The translations under genes were made by a program, and so were the position numbers. Below are positions 1 to 6,741 of a stretch of 35,796 nucleotides of DNA, one piece after another. The stretch covers positions 1 to 35,796 of the forward strand of contig NZ_JAVLAS010000005.1 in NCBI RefSeq assembly GCF_032190635.1, written 5' to 3'. Each line of letters starts with the position of its first letter. Positions within the stretch are counted from its first letter, which is position 1. This DNA comes from Levilactobacillus zymae. GTDB taxonomy: Bacteria > Bacillota > Bacilli > Lactobacillales > Lactobacillaceae. Under the pieces are notes generated by a model. It ran no database searches. It was given only the letters and a program-made list of their open reading frames with translations, and was not told the DNA's origin.

Positions 1-462
1 TTGGACTTTTCCACAGCCCATTTCTCACCAACAGAAATTCAAAAACAAAACCAGGATTTGGTGAACCATGCTAATGACTTCTTAACTGATGAAGACAGTG
101 GCTTACCGGTTTTCTTAGAACCAGAAGCTGTGCAACTACTTAGTTTTTGGTGCCGTACCCCACAACAAATGCGCCGGTTTATTGGTATCATCCTGAATGC
201 TAAATATCGAGTTGAAAAGGATCATCAAGATATTGACGTCATAATCCCGCTTTACGACGAAGAACTAAAACCTTTGATGACTAAAGCCTTAAGACGCTAC
301 TTTAACGCCCTTAGAAGCAATGAGAAGCACATCAAGAACGTGGAAAACTACTTGTACGGCACCATGCAAAACCTATTTGGCATTTGGTGGAATAAACAAG
401 CGGCTAGAGAATGTGCGGCCAAACACCCTAAAGAACAAAATATTGATAACGAGCGTTCTTGA
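1..462 (+). CDS. repA: Replication initiator RepA, C-terminal part (continued from 35796)
   Basis: These are the last 153 codons of repA; the real start is at 35155 across the circular junction. The TTG at base 1 is an internal leucine codon, not a start. The segment carries the C-terminal signature of lactobacillar and staphylococcal RepA_N initiators: a leucine-rich stretch ending in SFWCRTPQQMRRFIGIILNA, then LRRYFNALRSN and VENYLYGTMQNLFG. The C-terminal domain of this family is thought to provide host-specific functions. An upstream start inside this fragment is unnecessary once the ends are joined. Confidence rests on the phase match at the junction and the family-like continuation. Confidence 0.93.
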   Translation: MDFSTAHFSPTEIQKQNQDLVNHANDFLTDEDSGLPVFLEPEAVQLLSFWCRTPQQMRRFIGIILNAKYRVEKDHQDIDVIIPLYDEELKPLMTKALRRYFNALRSNEKHIKNVENYLYGTMQNLFGIWWNKQAARECAAKHPKEQNIDNERS

Positions 463-617
463 AATTAAACGTCATATTAGCTCGTTTAAGCCGTTTTAAG
501 TGCTACATGCATAATTATATTAAAATCGCTTTAAAATCGCTTAGAAGCAAAAATAGGCACCTTTAGTGGCTAAATCGGCGATGACTGAACTAAGGGAATG
601 TGAAAGGAGCTTTTTAA
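463..617 (+). promoter_or_regulatory. Intergenic region upstream of the zeta-type TA pair, with 11-bp tandem repeat
   Basis: The stretch between repA and the toxin-antitoxin pair contains TTAAAATCGCT twice in direct tandem (520-530, 531-541). Just before it lies an AT-rich TATATT-like -10 (about 515-520) without a convincing -35. GAAAGGAGC (601-609) is the ribosome site for 618. The repeat overlaps the probable promoter and could be an autoregulatory operator. It could equally be a minor rep-related repeat. Confidence 0.35.
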
Positions 618-815
618 ATGACCAAATCCAGCAAAGAAGTTGAAAAAATTGAGCAATTATTGGCTGACCCCTGGGCAGTCGATATTCAAGACATTTGGGA
701 GCAAGCAGCCCATAATCCAGATCCTGATAAACGCAAGCTGTTTGACGCGTTACACACTTACCTCTTAGATAAACGCCAAGAACAAATCATCAATGAAAAG
801 CATTTCGTGATTTAA
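618..815 (+). CDS. Small putative antitoxin paired with a zeta-type toxin
   Basis: This 65-residue acidic protein is encoded one base upstream of the zeta-like kinase gene, the classic antitoxin-first arrangement. A strong GAAAGGAGC site lies upstream of the ATG. It is predicted to be mostly helical (EVEKIEQLLADPWAVDIQDIWEQAA and so on is amphipathic). It does not look like the usual epsilon antitoxin or the longer DNA-binding PezA. The role as inhibitor of the following gene is inferred from position, size and charge; no domain could be recognised from the sequence alone. Confidence 0.6.
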   Translation: MTKSSKEVEKIEQLLADPWAVDIQDIWEQAAHNPDPDKRKLFDALHTYLLDKRQEQIINEKHFVI

Positions 816-816
816 C

Positions 817-1506
817 ATGAGTGAGCTAAAGAGATACATCATTGTGGCTGGGATAAACGGCGCTGGTAAAAGCACTTTATATCGCGCGAGGCCCGAATTA
901 TTTACTCACTCCAAACGATTAAATGCCGATGAAATCCTCCAAAAAATGGGTGGTGATTGGCATAAAGAGCGTGATAATTTTAGGGCAATGCGCGAAGAAA
1001 TAAAACAACTCCACGCGGCTTTAGATACCGGGCAGAGTATTCATGTTGAAACAACCTTGGCTGGCCAAGGTAGGGCGCAATTGAATTTAATCGATCGGGC
1101 CCACAAGAATGGCTTTGAAGTAACGCTTTTATACGTGGCGTTAAAAAACGAAAAAGTCGCAATTAATCGGGTTCATGAACGAGTCAAAAAAGGTGGGCAC
1201 GGAGTACCAGACGAAGTTGTTAAAAAACGCTATAATCAATCAAACCATAATTTAGCAGCGGTTGCATTCAAAGCTGATAACGTTGTGATCTACGATAATA
1301 GCCAAAAATTTGTATCAGTTTACAGACGAGAGCATGACCAGGTGATCAAAAATAATTTGCGTGATTTTCCTTGGATAAATTCCAAAATTACCTTTGAAGC
1401 ATCTATACAGAAACAACTAAATGACTTTGTTAAAAACAATCCAGATTTAAAAGTTAGAAATCCCATGAATGATTCAGAAAATAAAAACGATCGGCCTAGT
1501 TATTAG
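817..1506 (+). CDS. Zeta-toxin-family kinase
   Basis: This 229-residue protein has an N-terminal P-loop GINGAGKST (residues 12-20), followed by the zeta/PezT-like pattern LNADEI and HVETTLAG. Zeta toxins phosphorylate UDP-N-acetylglucosamine and so block cell-wall synthesis. The AAA-like kinase core covers roughly residues 5-165; the tail is charged. The gene starts one base after the stop of the putative antitoxin gene with little Shine-Dalgarno sequence of its own, suggesting translational coupling. The 3' end overlaps the convergent pseudogene by 11 bases. A plasmid-addiction role is likely; a different nucleotide-kinase activity is possible. Confidence 0.78.
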   Translation: MSELKRYIIVAGINGAGKSTLYRARPELFTHSKRLNADEILQKMGGDWHKERDNFRAMREEIKQLHAALDTGQSIHVETTLAGQGRAQLNLIDRAHKNGFEVTLLYVALKNEKVAINRVHERVKKGGHGVPDEVVKKRYNQSNHNLAAVAFKADNVVIYDNSQKFVSVYRREHDQVIKNNLRDFPWINSKITFEASIQKQLNDFVKNNPDLKVRNPMNDSENKNDRPSY

Positions 1507-1774
1507 GTTGATCGCTTTTTAATTTATCCGGTTTATGGGCGTTAACATAGTCAGCAAATGTTTTTAAAAGTTCTTCGGTTTGTTCGACCGAGAGGTTATT
1601 AGCTTGAAAGTACTTTTCTAATAAGGCCCCTTTTTGAATTAATCGGCGAGAACGGGCTTTGCGGGCTTGCCGATTTTCATAGTATTTAGATTGCCGTAAT
1701 TTAAAATCTTCCCGCTCAATTTTTTGTTTTAAACGCGCTTGCTACTCGACTAGTTTTTCATATTGATTAGACAT
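1496..1774 (-). pseudogene. Broken small relaxosome-type accessory gene (premature stop)
   Basis: Read leftward from the ATG at 1774, the frame has an in-frame TAG at codon 11 (1744-1742). It is otherwise open for 92 codons to a TAG at 1498-1496. After the stop it encodes a basic, coiled-coil-like protein with RQARKARSRRLIQKGALLEK, resembling the DUF3847-type small proteins next to Gram-positive mobilisation genes. One base change would restore the frame. It lies behind the gene at 2006-1797 and would share its promoter. Reinitiation downstream of the stop cannot be excluded. Confidence 0.6.
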
Positions 1775-1796
1775 GGAATTTCCCCATCTTGTATGG

Positions 1797-2006
1797 CTAA
1801 TGATCGACGGACTTTACCTTTAAAAATTCAGAAAATTGCTTGGCTAAAAGCTTAATCTGATCGTTAGACAAATTAGCATAATCTAAATTGGCTTGACTGA
1901 TGATTTGTTTACCTAGCCGTTGTTCAATCTTATTTTTTTCGTCCTTAATTTTTTGATTAAGGGCTTTTAATTTAGCTTCTTGTTTTTCTAAGTTGCTTTG
2001 AGACAT
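1797..2006 (-). CDS. Small coiled-coil protein beside oriT, putative relaxosome accessory
   Basis: This 69-residue basic protein begins MSQSNLEKQEAKLKALNQ and is dominated by a heptad-like charged helix. The start at 2006 is chosen because GGAGGG lies seven bases upstream in the transcript; a longer frame to 2045 would bury that site and the promoter. It is divergent from the relaxase gene, with oriT between them, where plasmids often keep small DNA-binding nicking auxiliaries. No catalytic motif is visible. The function is inferred from position only. Confidence 0.6.
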   Translation of the reverse strand: MSQSNLEKQEAKLKALNQKIKDEKNKIEQRLGKQIISQANLDYANLSNDQIKLLAKQFSEFLKVKSVDH

Positions 2007-2043
2007 AACGATCCCTCCAATCATATTAAAAATAATCACCGAC

Positions 2044-2072
2044 ACTATATCATACAGAGAATGCTAAGTCAA
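2044..2072 (-). promoter_or_regulatory. Leftward sigma-A-type promoter
   Basis: On the minus strand TTGACT (2072-2067) and TATAGT (2049-2044) are separated by exactly 17 bp, a near-consensus vegetative promoter. Transcription would start near 2037 and read the 2006-1797 gene and the broken gene behind it. Confidence 0.8.
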
Positions 2073-2158
2073 AGGATAAAGGTTGAAATAGCGAAGCGGA
2101 AGGCATACACTAAAAGTAAATTCAGGAGAATCAGCAGGCCGAGTGAAACGAGGTCAAT

Positions 2159-2188
2159 GCGCACTTACACATAGAATAAATTCTATGT
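2159..2188 (-). other. oriT: Origin of transfer (oriT): hairpin plus RSF1010/MOBQ-type nic motif
   Basis: On the minus strand a perfect 9-bp inverted repeat with a 2-base spacer (2188-2169, arms ACATAGAAT/ATTCTATGT) is followed by TAAGTGCGC (2167-2159). This is the core recognised by MOBQ relaxases of RSF1010, pIP501 and pSK41 type. In RSF1010 the nick falls TAAGTGCG^C, which here would be between 2160 and 2159. The relaxase gene starts about 90 bp away. In this orientation the leading DNA runs leftward (TA pair, repA) and the tra genes enter last. Confidence 0.85.
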
Positions 2189-2218
2189 TGTGCTAACCCC
2201 CAAATACCTGTATTAGAA

Positions 2219-2233
2219 GTCGCCGATGGCGAC
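2219..2233. promoter_or_regulatory. Inverted repeat upstream of the relaxase gene
   Basis: GTCGCC-GAT-GGCGAC is a perfect 6-bp inverted repeat between oriT and the relaxase start. It could be an operator or an accessory relaxosome binding site. No clear promoter was seen for the relaxase gene in this gap. Confidence 0.35.
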
Positions 2234-2276
2234 AACAGAAGAAAACCCATAGAATCAAAGTAAAGAGGTGACTAAC

Positions 2277-4337
2277 ATGGCAATATTTCATATTAGTTTT
2301 AGTAATATTAGTGCTGGAAAAGGACGAAGTGCCATTGCCAGTGCCGCTTATCGAAGTGGTGAAAAATTATTTGATGATAAAGAAGGCCGCCACTATTTTT
2401 ATGCCCGCTCGGTTATGCCAGAAAGCTTTATTTTAACCCCCGAGAATGCACCAGAATGGGCCAGTAATCGAGAACAATTATGGAATGAAGTTGAAAATAA
2501 AGATCGTAAATCAAACTCACGGTATGCCAAAGAATTTAACGTGGCTTTACCGATAGAATTAAGTGAATCCGAACAGAAAGAATTACTGACAAAATATGTG
2601 CAAGAAAATTTTGTCGATCAAGGTATGGTAGCTGACGTAGCAATTCATCGCGATCACCAAGACAATCCGCATGCACATGTGATGTTAACCAATCGCCCAT
2701 TTAACCCCGATGGTAGTTGGGGATTAAAAGCAAAGACGCAGTACATTAAAGATGAAAATGGCAAGCAACTTTTAACCAAAAGCGGGTTTCCAAAACAAAG
2801 AAAAATTTGGTTGGTTGATTGGGATAAAAAGGAAAAAATTAATGAGTGGAGAAAAAATTGGGCGTTGATTGTTAATCAGTTCTTAGCACAAAAAAATATT
2901 CCGGATCGGATTAGTGAAAAATCGTTTGTCGATCAAGGGATTCAAGAGACACCTACCCAACACGAAGGCATTAACAGCCAAAGAAAAAATCGAAAAGCAT
3001 TTAATCAACAAGTTAGCGCGCAAAGAAACGCTCAAGCTAAATATCATAATCTTGACGAAAAGATAAGAAATCATGAACATTTTGACGCGTTAACTGACGA
3101 GCTATCGTTCTCTGAAAAACACACAATTAGTCATCTAAGTCAGCAATTGAAAACCTATGTCGATTTAGAACATTTAGATGATAAACAGCACATGCTGTTT
3201 AATTGGAAAAACAGCTTATTAATCAAACATGCCATTGGTGAAGATGTAACCAAGCAACTGCTGACTATTGACCAGCAAACGACATCGCTAGCACAAGCTA
3301 ACCAGTTGTTAAATAAAGTGGTGGAACGAGCAACGAAAAAGCTTTATCCGGAACTTGATTTTGAACAGACAACCGCGGCTGAACGTCGGGAACTGATTAA
3401 AGAAACTAATAGTGAACAAACGATTTTCAAAGGTAGCGAATTGGCAGAACGGTTAGCGGATATTCGAAACGACTTATTAACCCAGCAATTATTGACGTTT
3501 ACCAAGCGGCCATATACCAGTTGGCAGTTAGTTAATCAGCAAGCCCAAACAATTGAGAAGCAATTAACCACGGTGCTAGCCAAACATGGTCACCAGTTAG
3601 ACGATTTGAAGCATACTGATCGGGGCGTGCTAGCCGCTTATCAACCTAACGAACTCGAATTCATTTCTAAAGCGGTGAAAAATTTACGGGTCATGCGGGA
3701 AGTTAAAGCCGTAGTGCAAACCCAATACAACAGCATTCTAACGACTGCTTTTCCGGACAGTGACCTCGATAAGCTAGAGACGATTGACAAGGAGCAAATC
3801 TATACCGCTGTGGTTTACTATGATCCAGAATTAAAGCCATTAAGCGCCAATGATCTTAGTCAATTGCAACAGCAGCCACCGGTCGTCTTTACTAGTCAGC
3901 AACACCAAGCTGGTTTGAATTACCTGTTAGGTAAAATGGAATTAAAAGATATTCAGAACCACCGATTACAACGGGTCTTAAAACATGATGGCACTCGGCA
4001 ACTGTTTATCGGCGAATGTGGCCAAGATCCTAAGTTGGATCACAAACAAATTGAAATGGTGCAAGCCCGTTTGAAACAACAGACAACACGGTTTGATCAA
4101 TATAAGCAAGACCAAATTAAGGACTATCAGGCCATTAATTATTACCTAACTAGCCCGAAAAACTACCTGACTAATATTTTGGACGAAGCCTTAATAACCA
4201 TTTTATATGCAAAAAATACAGACTATCTAAGAAAGCAGCAACTACGTGGCTTAAAAGAGACCGAGTGGGCAATGACGAAAAAGCAGCGGCAACACCAAAC
4301 TCGAAACCGGCATGAAGATGGAGGGTTGCACTTGTAA
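2277..4337 (+). CDS. traA: MOBQ-family relaxase (MobA/MobL, TraA)
   Basis: This 686-residue relaxase nicks oriT and pilots the transferred strand. The N-terminal domain begins [19 protein letters not shown], with the catalytic Tyr at residue 25 (SAAYRSGEK). The histidine motif is [14 protein letters not shown], with metal ligands among residues 124-134. The C-terminal half is helical and charged, without an obvious helicase motif. The ATG at 2277 is preferred because AAAGAGGTG lies just upstream; a GTG at 2268 sits inside that site. It is the first gene of the rightward transfer block and is divergent from the small accessory genes. Confidence 0.95.
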   Translation: MAIFHISFSNISAGKGRSAIASAAYRSGEKLFDDKEGRHYFYARSVMPESFILTPENAPEWASNREQLWNEVENKDRKSNSRYAKEFNVALPIELSESEQKELLTKYVQENFVDQGMVADVAIHRDHQDNPHAHVMLTNRPFNPDGSWGLKAKTQYIKDENGKQLLTKSGFPKQRKIWLVDWDKKEKINEWRKNWALIVNQFLAQKNIPDRISEKSFVDQGIQETPTQHEGINSQRKNRKAFNQQVSAQRNAQAKYHNLDEKIRNHEHFDALTDELSFSEKHTISHLSQQLKTYVDLEHLDDKQHMLFNWKNSLLIKHAIGEDVTKQLLTIDQQTTSLAQANQLLNKVVERATKKLYPELDFEQTTAAERRELIKETNSEQTIFKGSELAERLADIRNDLLTQQLLTFTKRPYTSWQLVNQQAQTIEKQLTTVLAKHGHQLDDLKHTDRGVLAAYQPNELEFISKAVKNLRVMREVKAVVQTQYNSILTTAFPDSDLDKLETIDKEQIYTAVVYYDPELKPLSANDLSQLQQQPPVVFTSQQHQAGLNYLLGKMELKDIQNHRLQRVLKHDGTRQLFIGECGQDPKLDHKQIEMVQARLKQQTTRFDQYKQDQIKDYQAINYYLTSPKNYLTNILDEALITILYAKNTDYLRKQQLRGLKETEWAMTKKQRQHQTRNRHEDGGLHL

Positions 4338-4392
4338 TCTAAATGTAAAATTAAAAGTGCACCAACGTGCTCATTTAATGGTACAATGAATC

Positions 4393-4411
4393 TATAATAT
4401 AGGGAAAGGAG
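4393..4411 (+). promoter_or_regulatory. Possible promoter and RBS for the tra operon
   Basis: TATAAT at 4393-4398 is a perfect -10, but no good -35 lies 16-18 bp upstream. AAAGGAG (4405-4411) is the ribosome site for the GTG start at 4421. The 83-bp gap between traA and the next gene suggests separate expression of the channel genes. Confidence 0.4.
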
Positions 4412-4420
4412 TATTCACAT

Positions 4421-4732
4421 GTGACAAAGAAACAGGAATGGTTTAGCTTAGCTCAAGCTAGTCTCAAGCTTGAACGAGGTAGTACGTACGTGAGTGTTTG
4501 GCTAAGACGGCACCCTAACGAGTTGCCAAGTGAAATGCTCATGGAAACGGGCAAAGTTAAATTAATATCTGAAGATGGCATTGAATGGATTAAAAACCAC
4601 ATAAAAAAAGAGGGCGTCCTCGTAAGCAGTGAAGTTGCTAACGGGGATCAGCACCTGGAAGTTACGATTCTAGGTGTCACCCTCCTAACAATCCATTTTA
4701 CCGGGCGGGTTAGGGGAAAGCTAGTTGTTTAG
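4421..4732 (+). CDS. Small helix-turn-helix-like protein at the head of the tra operon
   Basis: This 103-residue protein starts at a GTG (4421). The overlapping ATG at 4419 is immediately followed by TGA and cannot be the start. Residues 5-65 (WFSLAQASLKLERGSTYVSV and DGIEWIKNHI) look like an excisionase/MerR-type winged helix, suggesting DNA binding. The last 30 residues overlap a strong terminator-like hairpin and look less conserved in character. Because it is the first gene ahead of that hairpin, a regulatory role in the transfer operon is plausible. The exact function is unknown. Confidence 0.6.
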   Translation: MTKKQEWFSLAQASLKLERGSTYVSVWLRRHPNELPSEMLMETGKVKLISEDGIEWIKNHIKKEGVLVSSEVANGDQHLEVTILGVTLLTIHFTGRVRGKLVV

Positions 4733-4753
4733 CGTCCCTAACGCGCTTTTTTT
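4705..4753 (+). terminator. Terminator or attenuator early in the tra operon
   Basis: The arms 4705-4715 and 4736-4746 pair over 11 positions with one mismatch (core GTTAGGG/CCCTAAC, then GCG/CGC). Seven T residues follow (4747-4753). The left arm lies inside the 3' end of the preceding gene and the next ribosome site follows at once. It sits before the channel genes, so partial termination or attenuation is likely. Confidence 0.7.
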
Positions 4754-4767
4754 GAGGAGGTGATCCA

Positions 4768-5382
4768 ATGAAGGTAGAAAGCTGGCAAGGCATTAATGGC
4801 AAGCTAGTTCATGATGATCAAAAGGCGATTGTGGTTGATGATGAGCAAGCATTGACTGATCCAAAACAGTTACAAGCAATTTTAGATCAAGACGGCCAGC
4901 CAATCGACGAAGTTCGCCGAGCAATGATGAAGAAGACGGTTAAACGTCAGCTAAAAACGCCGCCATTAAAACTTAGGGGCTGGTTTAATCGCCATCAAGA
5001 CAGTCAAAATGCTAAAAAGGCCGAAAAATTGGTGAGTGACAAACCGACCCATCAATATAAGCAGATCAAAAATGAAATGACCTTTTTTGGTGAGAGTTTC
5101 CTGGAAGGCTTCTTAGGCTTCTATGGCTTAGAAGTTGATAACGCCTTAGGCCGTTACGAACATAATTTGCATGTCTTAGAGACCCAAGAATTAGGTCAGT
5201 CAGAAAAAGAGTATTACTTAGCCACAAATGAAAATGGTCGCGTCAAATTAGCCACTGATCCGTTACCAAGCCAGCAAATTGCTGAGGAACAATTGAACAA
5301 GTTCTATCAGCGTGAGCCAGAAGAAACGCAGGCAGAACAAATTCAATTAAGAACATCAGAAGACGATAGGAAGGAGGAATAA
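4768..5382 (+). CDS. Conserved conjugation-region protein, unknown function
   Basis: This 204-residue soluble-looking protein is preceded by GAGGAGG. It is charged, has no signal peptide or clear transmembrane segment, and contains one hydrophobic aromatic stretch (TFFGESFLEGFLGFYGLEVD) around residues 109-130 that could lie against the membrane. Its stop is followed after one base by the pilin-like gene, so it belongs to the transfer operon. Position corresponds to the TrsB-type slot in pSK41-like systems, but similarity could not be tested. It may be an assembly or regulatory subunit. Confidence 0.65.
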   Translation: MKVESWQGINGKLVHDDQKAIVVDDEQALTDPKQLQAILDQDGQPIDEVRRAMMKKTVKRQLKTPPLKLRGWFNRHQDSQNAKKAEKLVSDKPTHQYKQIKNEMTFFGESFLEGFLGFYGLEVDNALGRYEHNLHVLETQELGQSEKEYYLATNENGRVKLATDPLPSQQIAEEQLNKFYQREPEETQAEQIQLRTSEDDRKEE

Positions 5383-5383
5383 C

Positions 5384-5719
5384 ATGAAGTTCAGCAAAGT
5401 AAAAGCGTTAGCAACTACTGGAGCTACTGCAATCTATTTGGGCTTGATGAACGCCCAGGTTATTTTGGCGGCGGACGGTGGTGAAGTTAAAAGCAAGCTA
5501 ACCAGCGCTGGTAAGACGATTCAAGGTATTTTAACTGGGTTGGTCGTTTTAGTCGGGATTTGTGTCGCGCTATTTATTATTATCAAAAGAATGCCTGACG
5601 CAGACGATCCGCGAGAGAAATCAGAGGTTTATCACGCGGTTGGTCGGGTGGCTGGTTTAGTGGCCCTAGCGGCAGCGATTATCTGGCTATTACCTTGGGT
5701 TTACAGCCTATTCACTTAA
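5384..5719 (+). CDS. CagC/VirB2-like type IV secretion membrane protein
   Basis: This 111-residue protein has a cleavable-looking signal (MKFSKVKALATTGATAIYLG, with a plausible cut near AQVILAADGG). Two hydrophobic segments follow, at about residues 44-66 and 86-108. Size and topology match the CagC/TrsC family, the VirB2-like small subunit found in Gram-positive conjugation systems. It probably forms part of the channel in the cytoplasmic membrane. It lies one base after the preceding gene with GGAGGAAT as ribosome site, so expression is coupled. Confidence 0.8.
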   Translation: MKFSKVKALATTGATAIYLGLMNAQVILAADGGEVKSKLTSAGKTIQGILTGLVVLVGICVALFIIIKRMPDADDPREKSEVYHAVGRVAGLVALAAAIIWLLPWVYSLFT

Positions 5720-5739
5720 TTTAAAAAGGAGCCTGCCAA

Positions 5740-6102
5740 ATGAAGAAAGGAAAAGAATTTATCTTCCCAGAGAACGTAGATAAAGATTACGGGATCTGGA
5801 AAGACTACACCTTGAAGGATTTTGGCGTAGCGGGACTGGCAGGACTAGTGGGTTTAATTTTTATTGCGATCCCACCCTATGGTCTGATTTTAGTCCTGAT
5901 AAAAATAGTGATTGTTGTCTTAGCCATGACGATTGTCATGGCTATTTTAACAATTCGGCCAGTTGCGGCGCGGAAGAATATTAAAGTGCGGGATAACTTT
6001 AAGCTGAAACGCCGCTATGCCAATGGTCAGAAACTGTTTTATTTAAAACCGAAGAAGCGAGGTGAACTAAATGCGTTTGAAGAAGAACAAAGCCGCCAAT
6101 AA
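5740..6102 (+). CDS. PrgI/TcpE/VirB3-like small membrane protein
   Basis: This 120-residue protein has an N-terminal cytoplasmic segment (FIFPENVDKDYGIWKDYTLKD) and two adjacent transmembrane helices at about residues 28-72. A basic tail follows (RRYANGQKLFYLKPKKR). This is the layout of the VirB3-like PrgI/TcpE proteins that sit next to VirB4 in Gram-positive systems. The 3' end overlaps the next gene by 32 bases, consistent with tight coupling ahead of the TrsD-VirB4 pair. Confidence 0.75.
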   Translation: MKKGKEFIFPENVDKDYGIWKDYTLKDFGVAGLAGLVGLIFIAIPPYGLILVLIKIVIVVLAMTIVMAILTIRPVAARKNIKVRDNFKLKRRYANGQKLFYLKPKKRGELNAFEEEQSRQ

Positions 6103-6730
6103 ATCAGCCAGGCTAGATTGGGATTACCAACCGCCCAAAATCAATGGTGGCAAAGAGACCATTGATGACATGAGCTTGGTGGTGGGTATGTATGGTAATT
6201 ACGAAGTTACCAAAACCGGTAATCTCGTTGGCATTTTGGAAGTTAGTGGGATCAACCTTGATCTACTTAATGAAACCGAACAACAGGACGTTTTTGAGGA
6301 CTATGGCGCGTTTCTCATGAGTACCTTAGGTGAAGGCGTTGATGACACGTTACAGTTCTTAGAACCGACGATTCCCGTCAATATGACGGCTTATCTCAAT
6401 GGTCTCAAACGGCGGTATCTCGCCTTACAAAAAGACCACCCGGAGCAACAGTTCAAAATCCAGCTCATAGCCAGTTACTTGGATCACTTTACTAAAGTCC
6501 AAGAATCCAAAAACATGACAACTAAGCAACATCTGCTAATCGTTAAGGTACCGATTAAAGACAAAAGTGTTAAGAGTTTAAATCTAGCGGTCAGTCATTT
6601 AGACGAAAAAATCGAACAGGTTAAGCGGGATATTGAAAATGCGTTAACGGACTTTGATGTGACGGCCAAAGTGTTGACTAGTCAAGAAGTCCAAGAGATT
6701 TTAAAGAACTTAATCAATTTCAATGGATAG
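6071..6730 (+). CDS. TrsD-like conjugation protein
   Basis: This 219-residue protein has no predicted transmembrane helix. It precedes the VirB4 ATPase, the TrsD position of pSK41-type systems, and may act as a detached VirB4 N-terminal partner at the membrane face. It contains GNYEVTKTGNLVGILEVSGI, similar in style to the N-terminal beta-rich region of VirB4 proteins. The ATG at 6071 has an AGGTG site and overlaps the preceding gene; the stop lies 12 bases before the VirB4 start. Function is inferred from family position. Confidence 0.75.
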   Translation: MRLKKNKAANKSARLDWDYQPPKINGGKETIDDMSLVVGMYGNYEVTKTGNLVGILEVSGINLDLLNETEQQDVFEDYGAFLMSTLGEGVDDTLQFLEPTIPVNMTAYLNGLKRRYLALQKDHPEQQFKIQLIASYLDHFTKVQESKNMTTKQHLLIVKVPIKDKSVKSLNLAVSHLDEKIEQVKRDIENALTDFDVTAKVLTSQEVQEILKNLINFNG

Positions 6731-6741
6731 GAGGCAACAGG

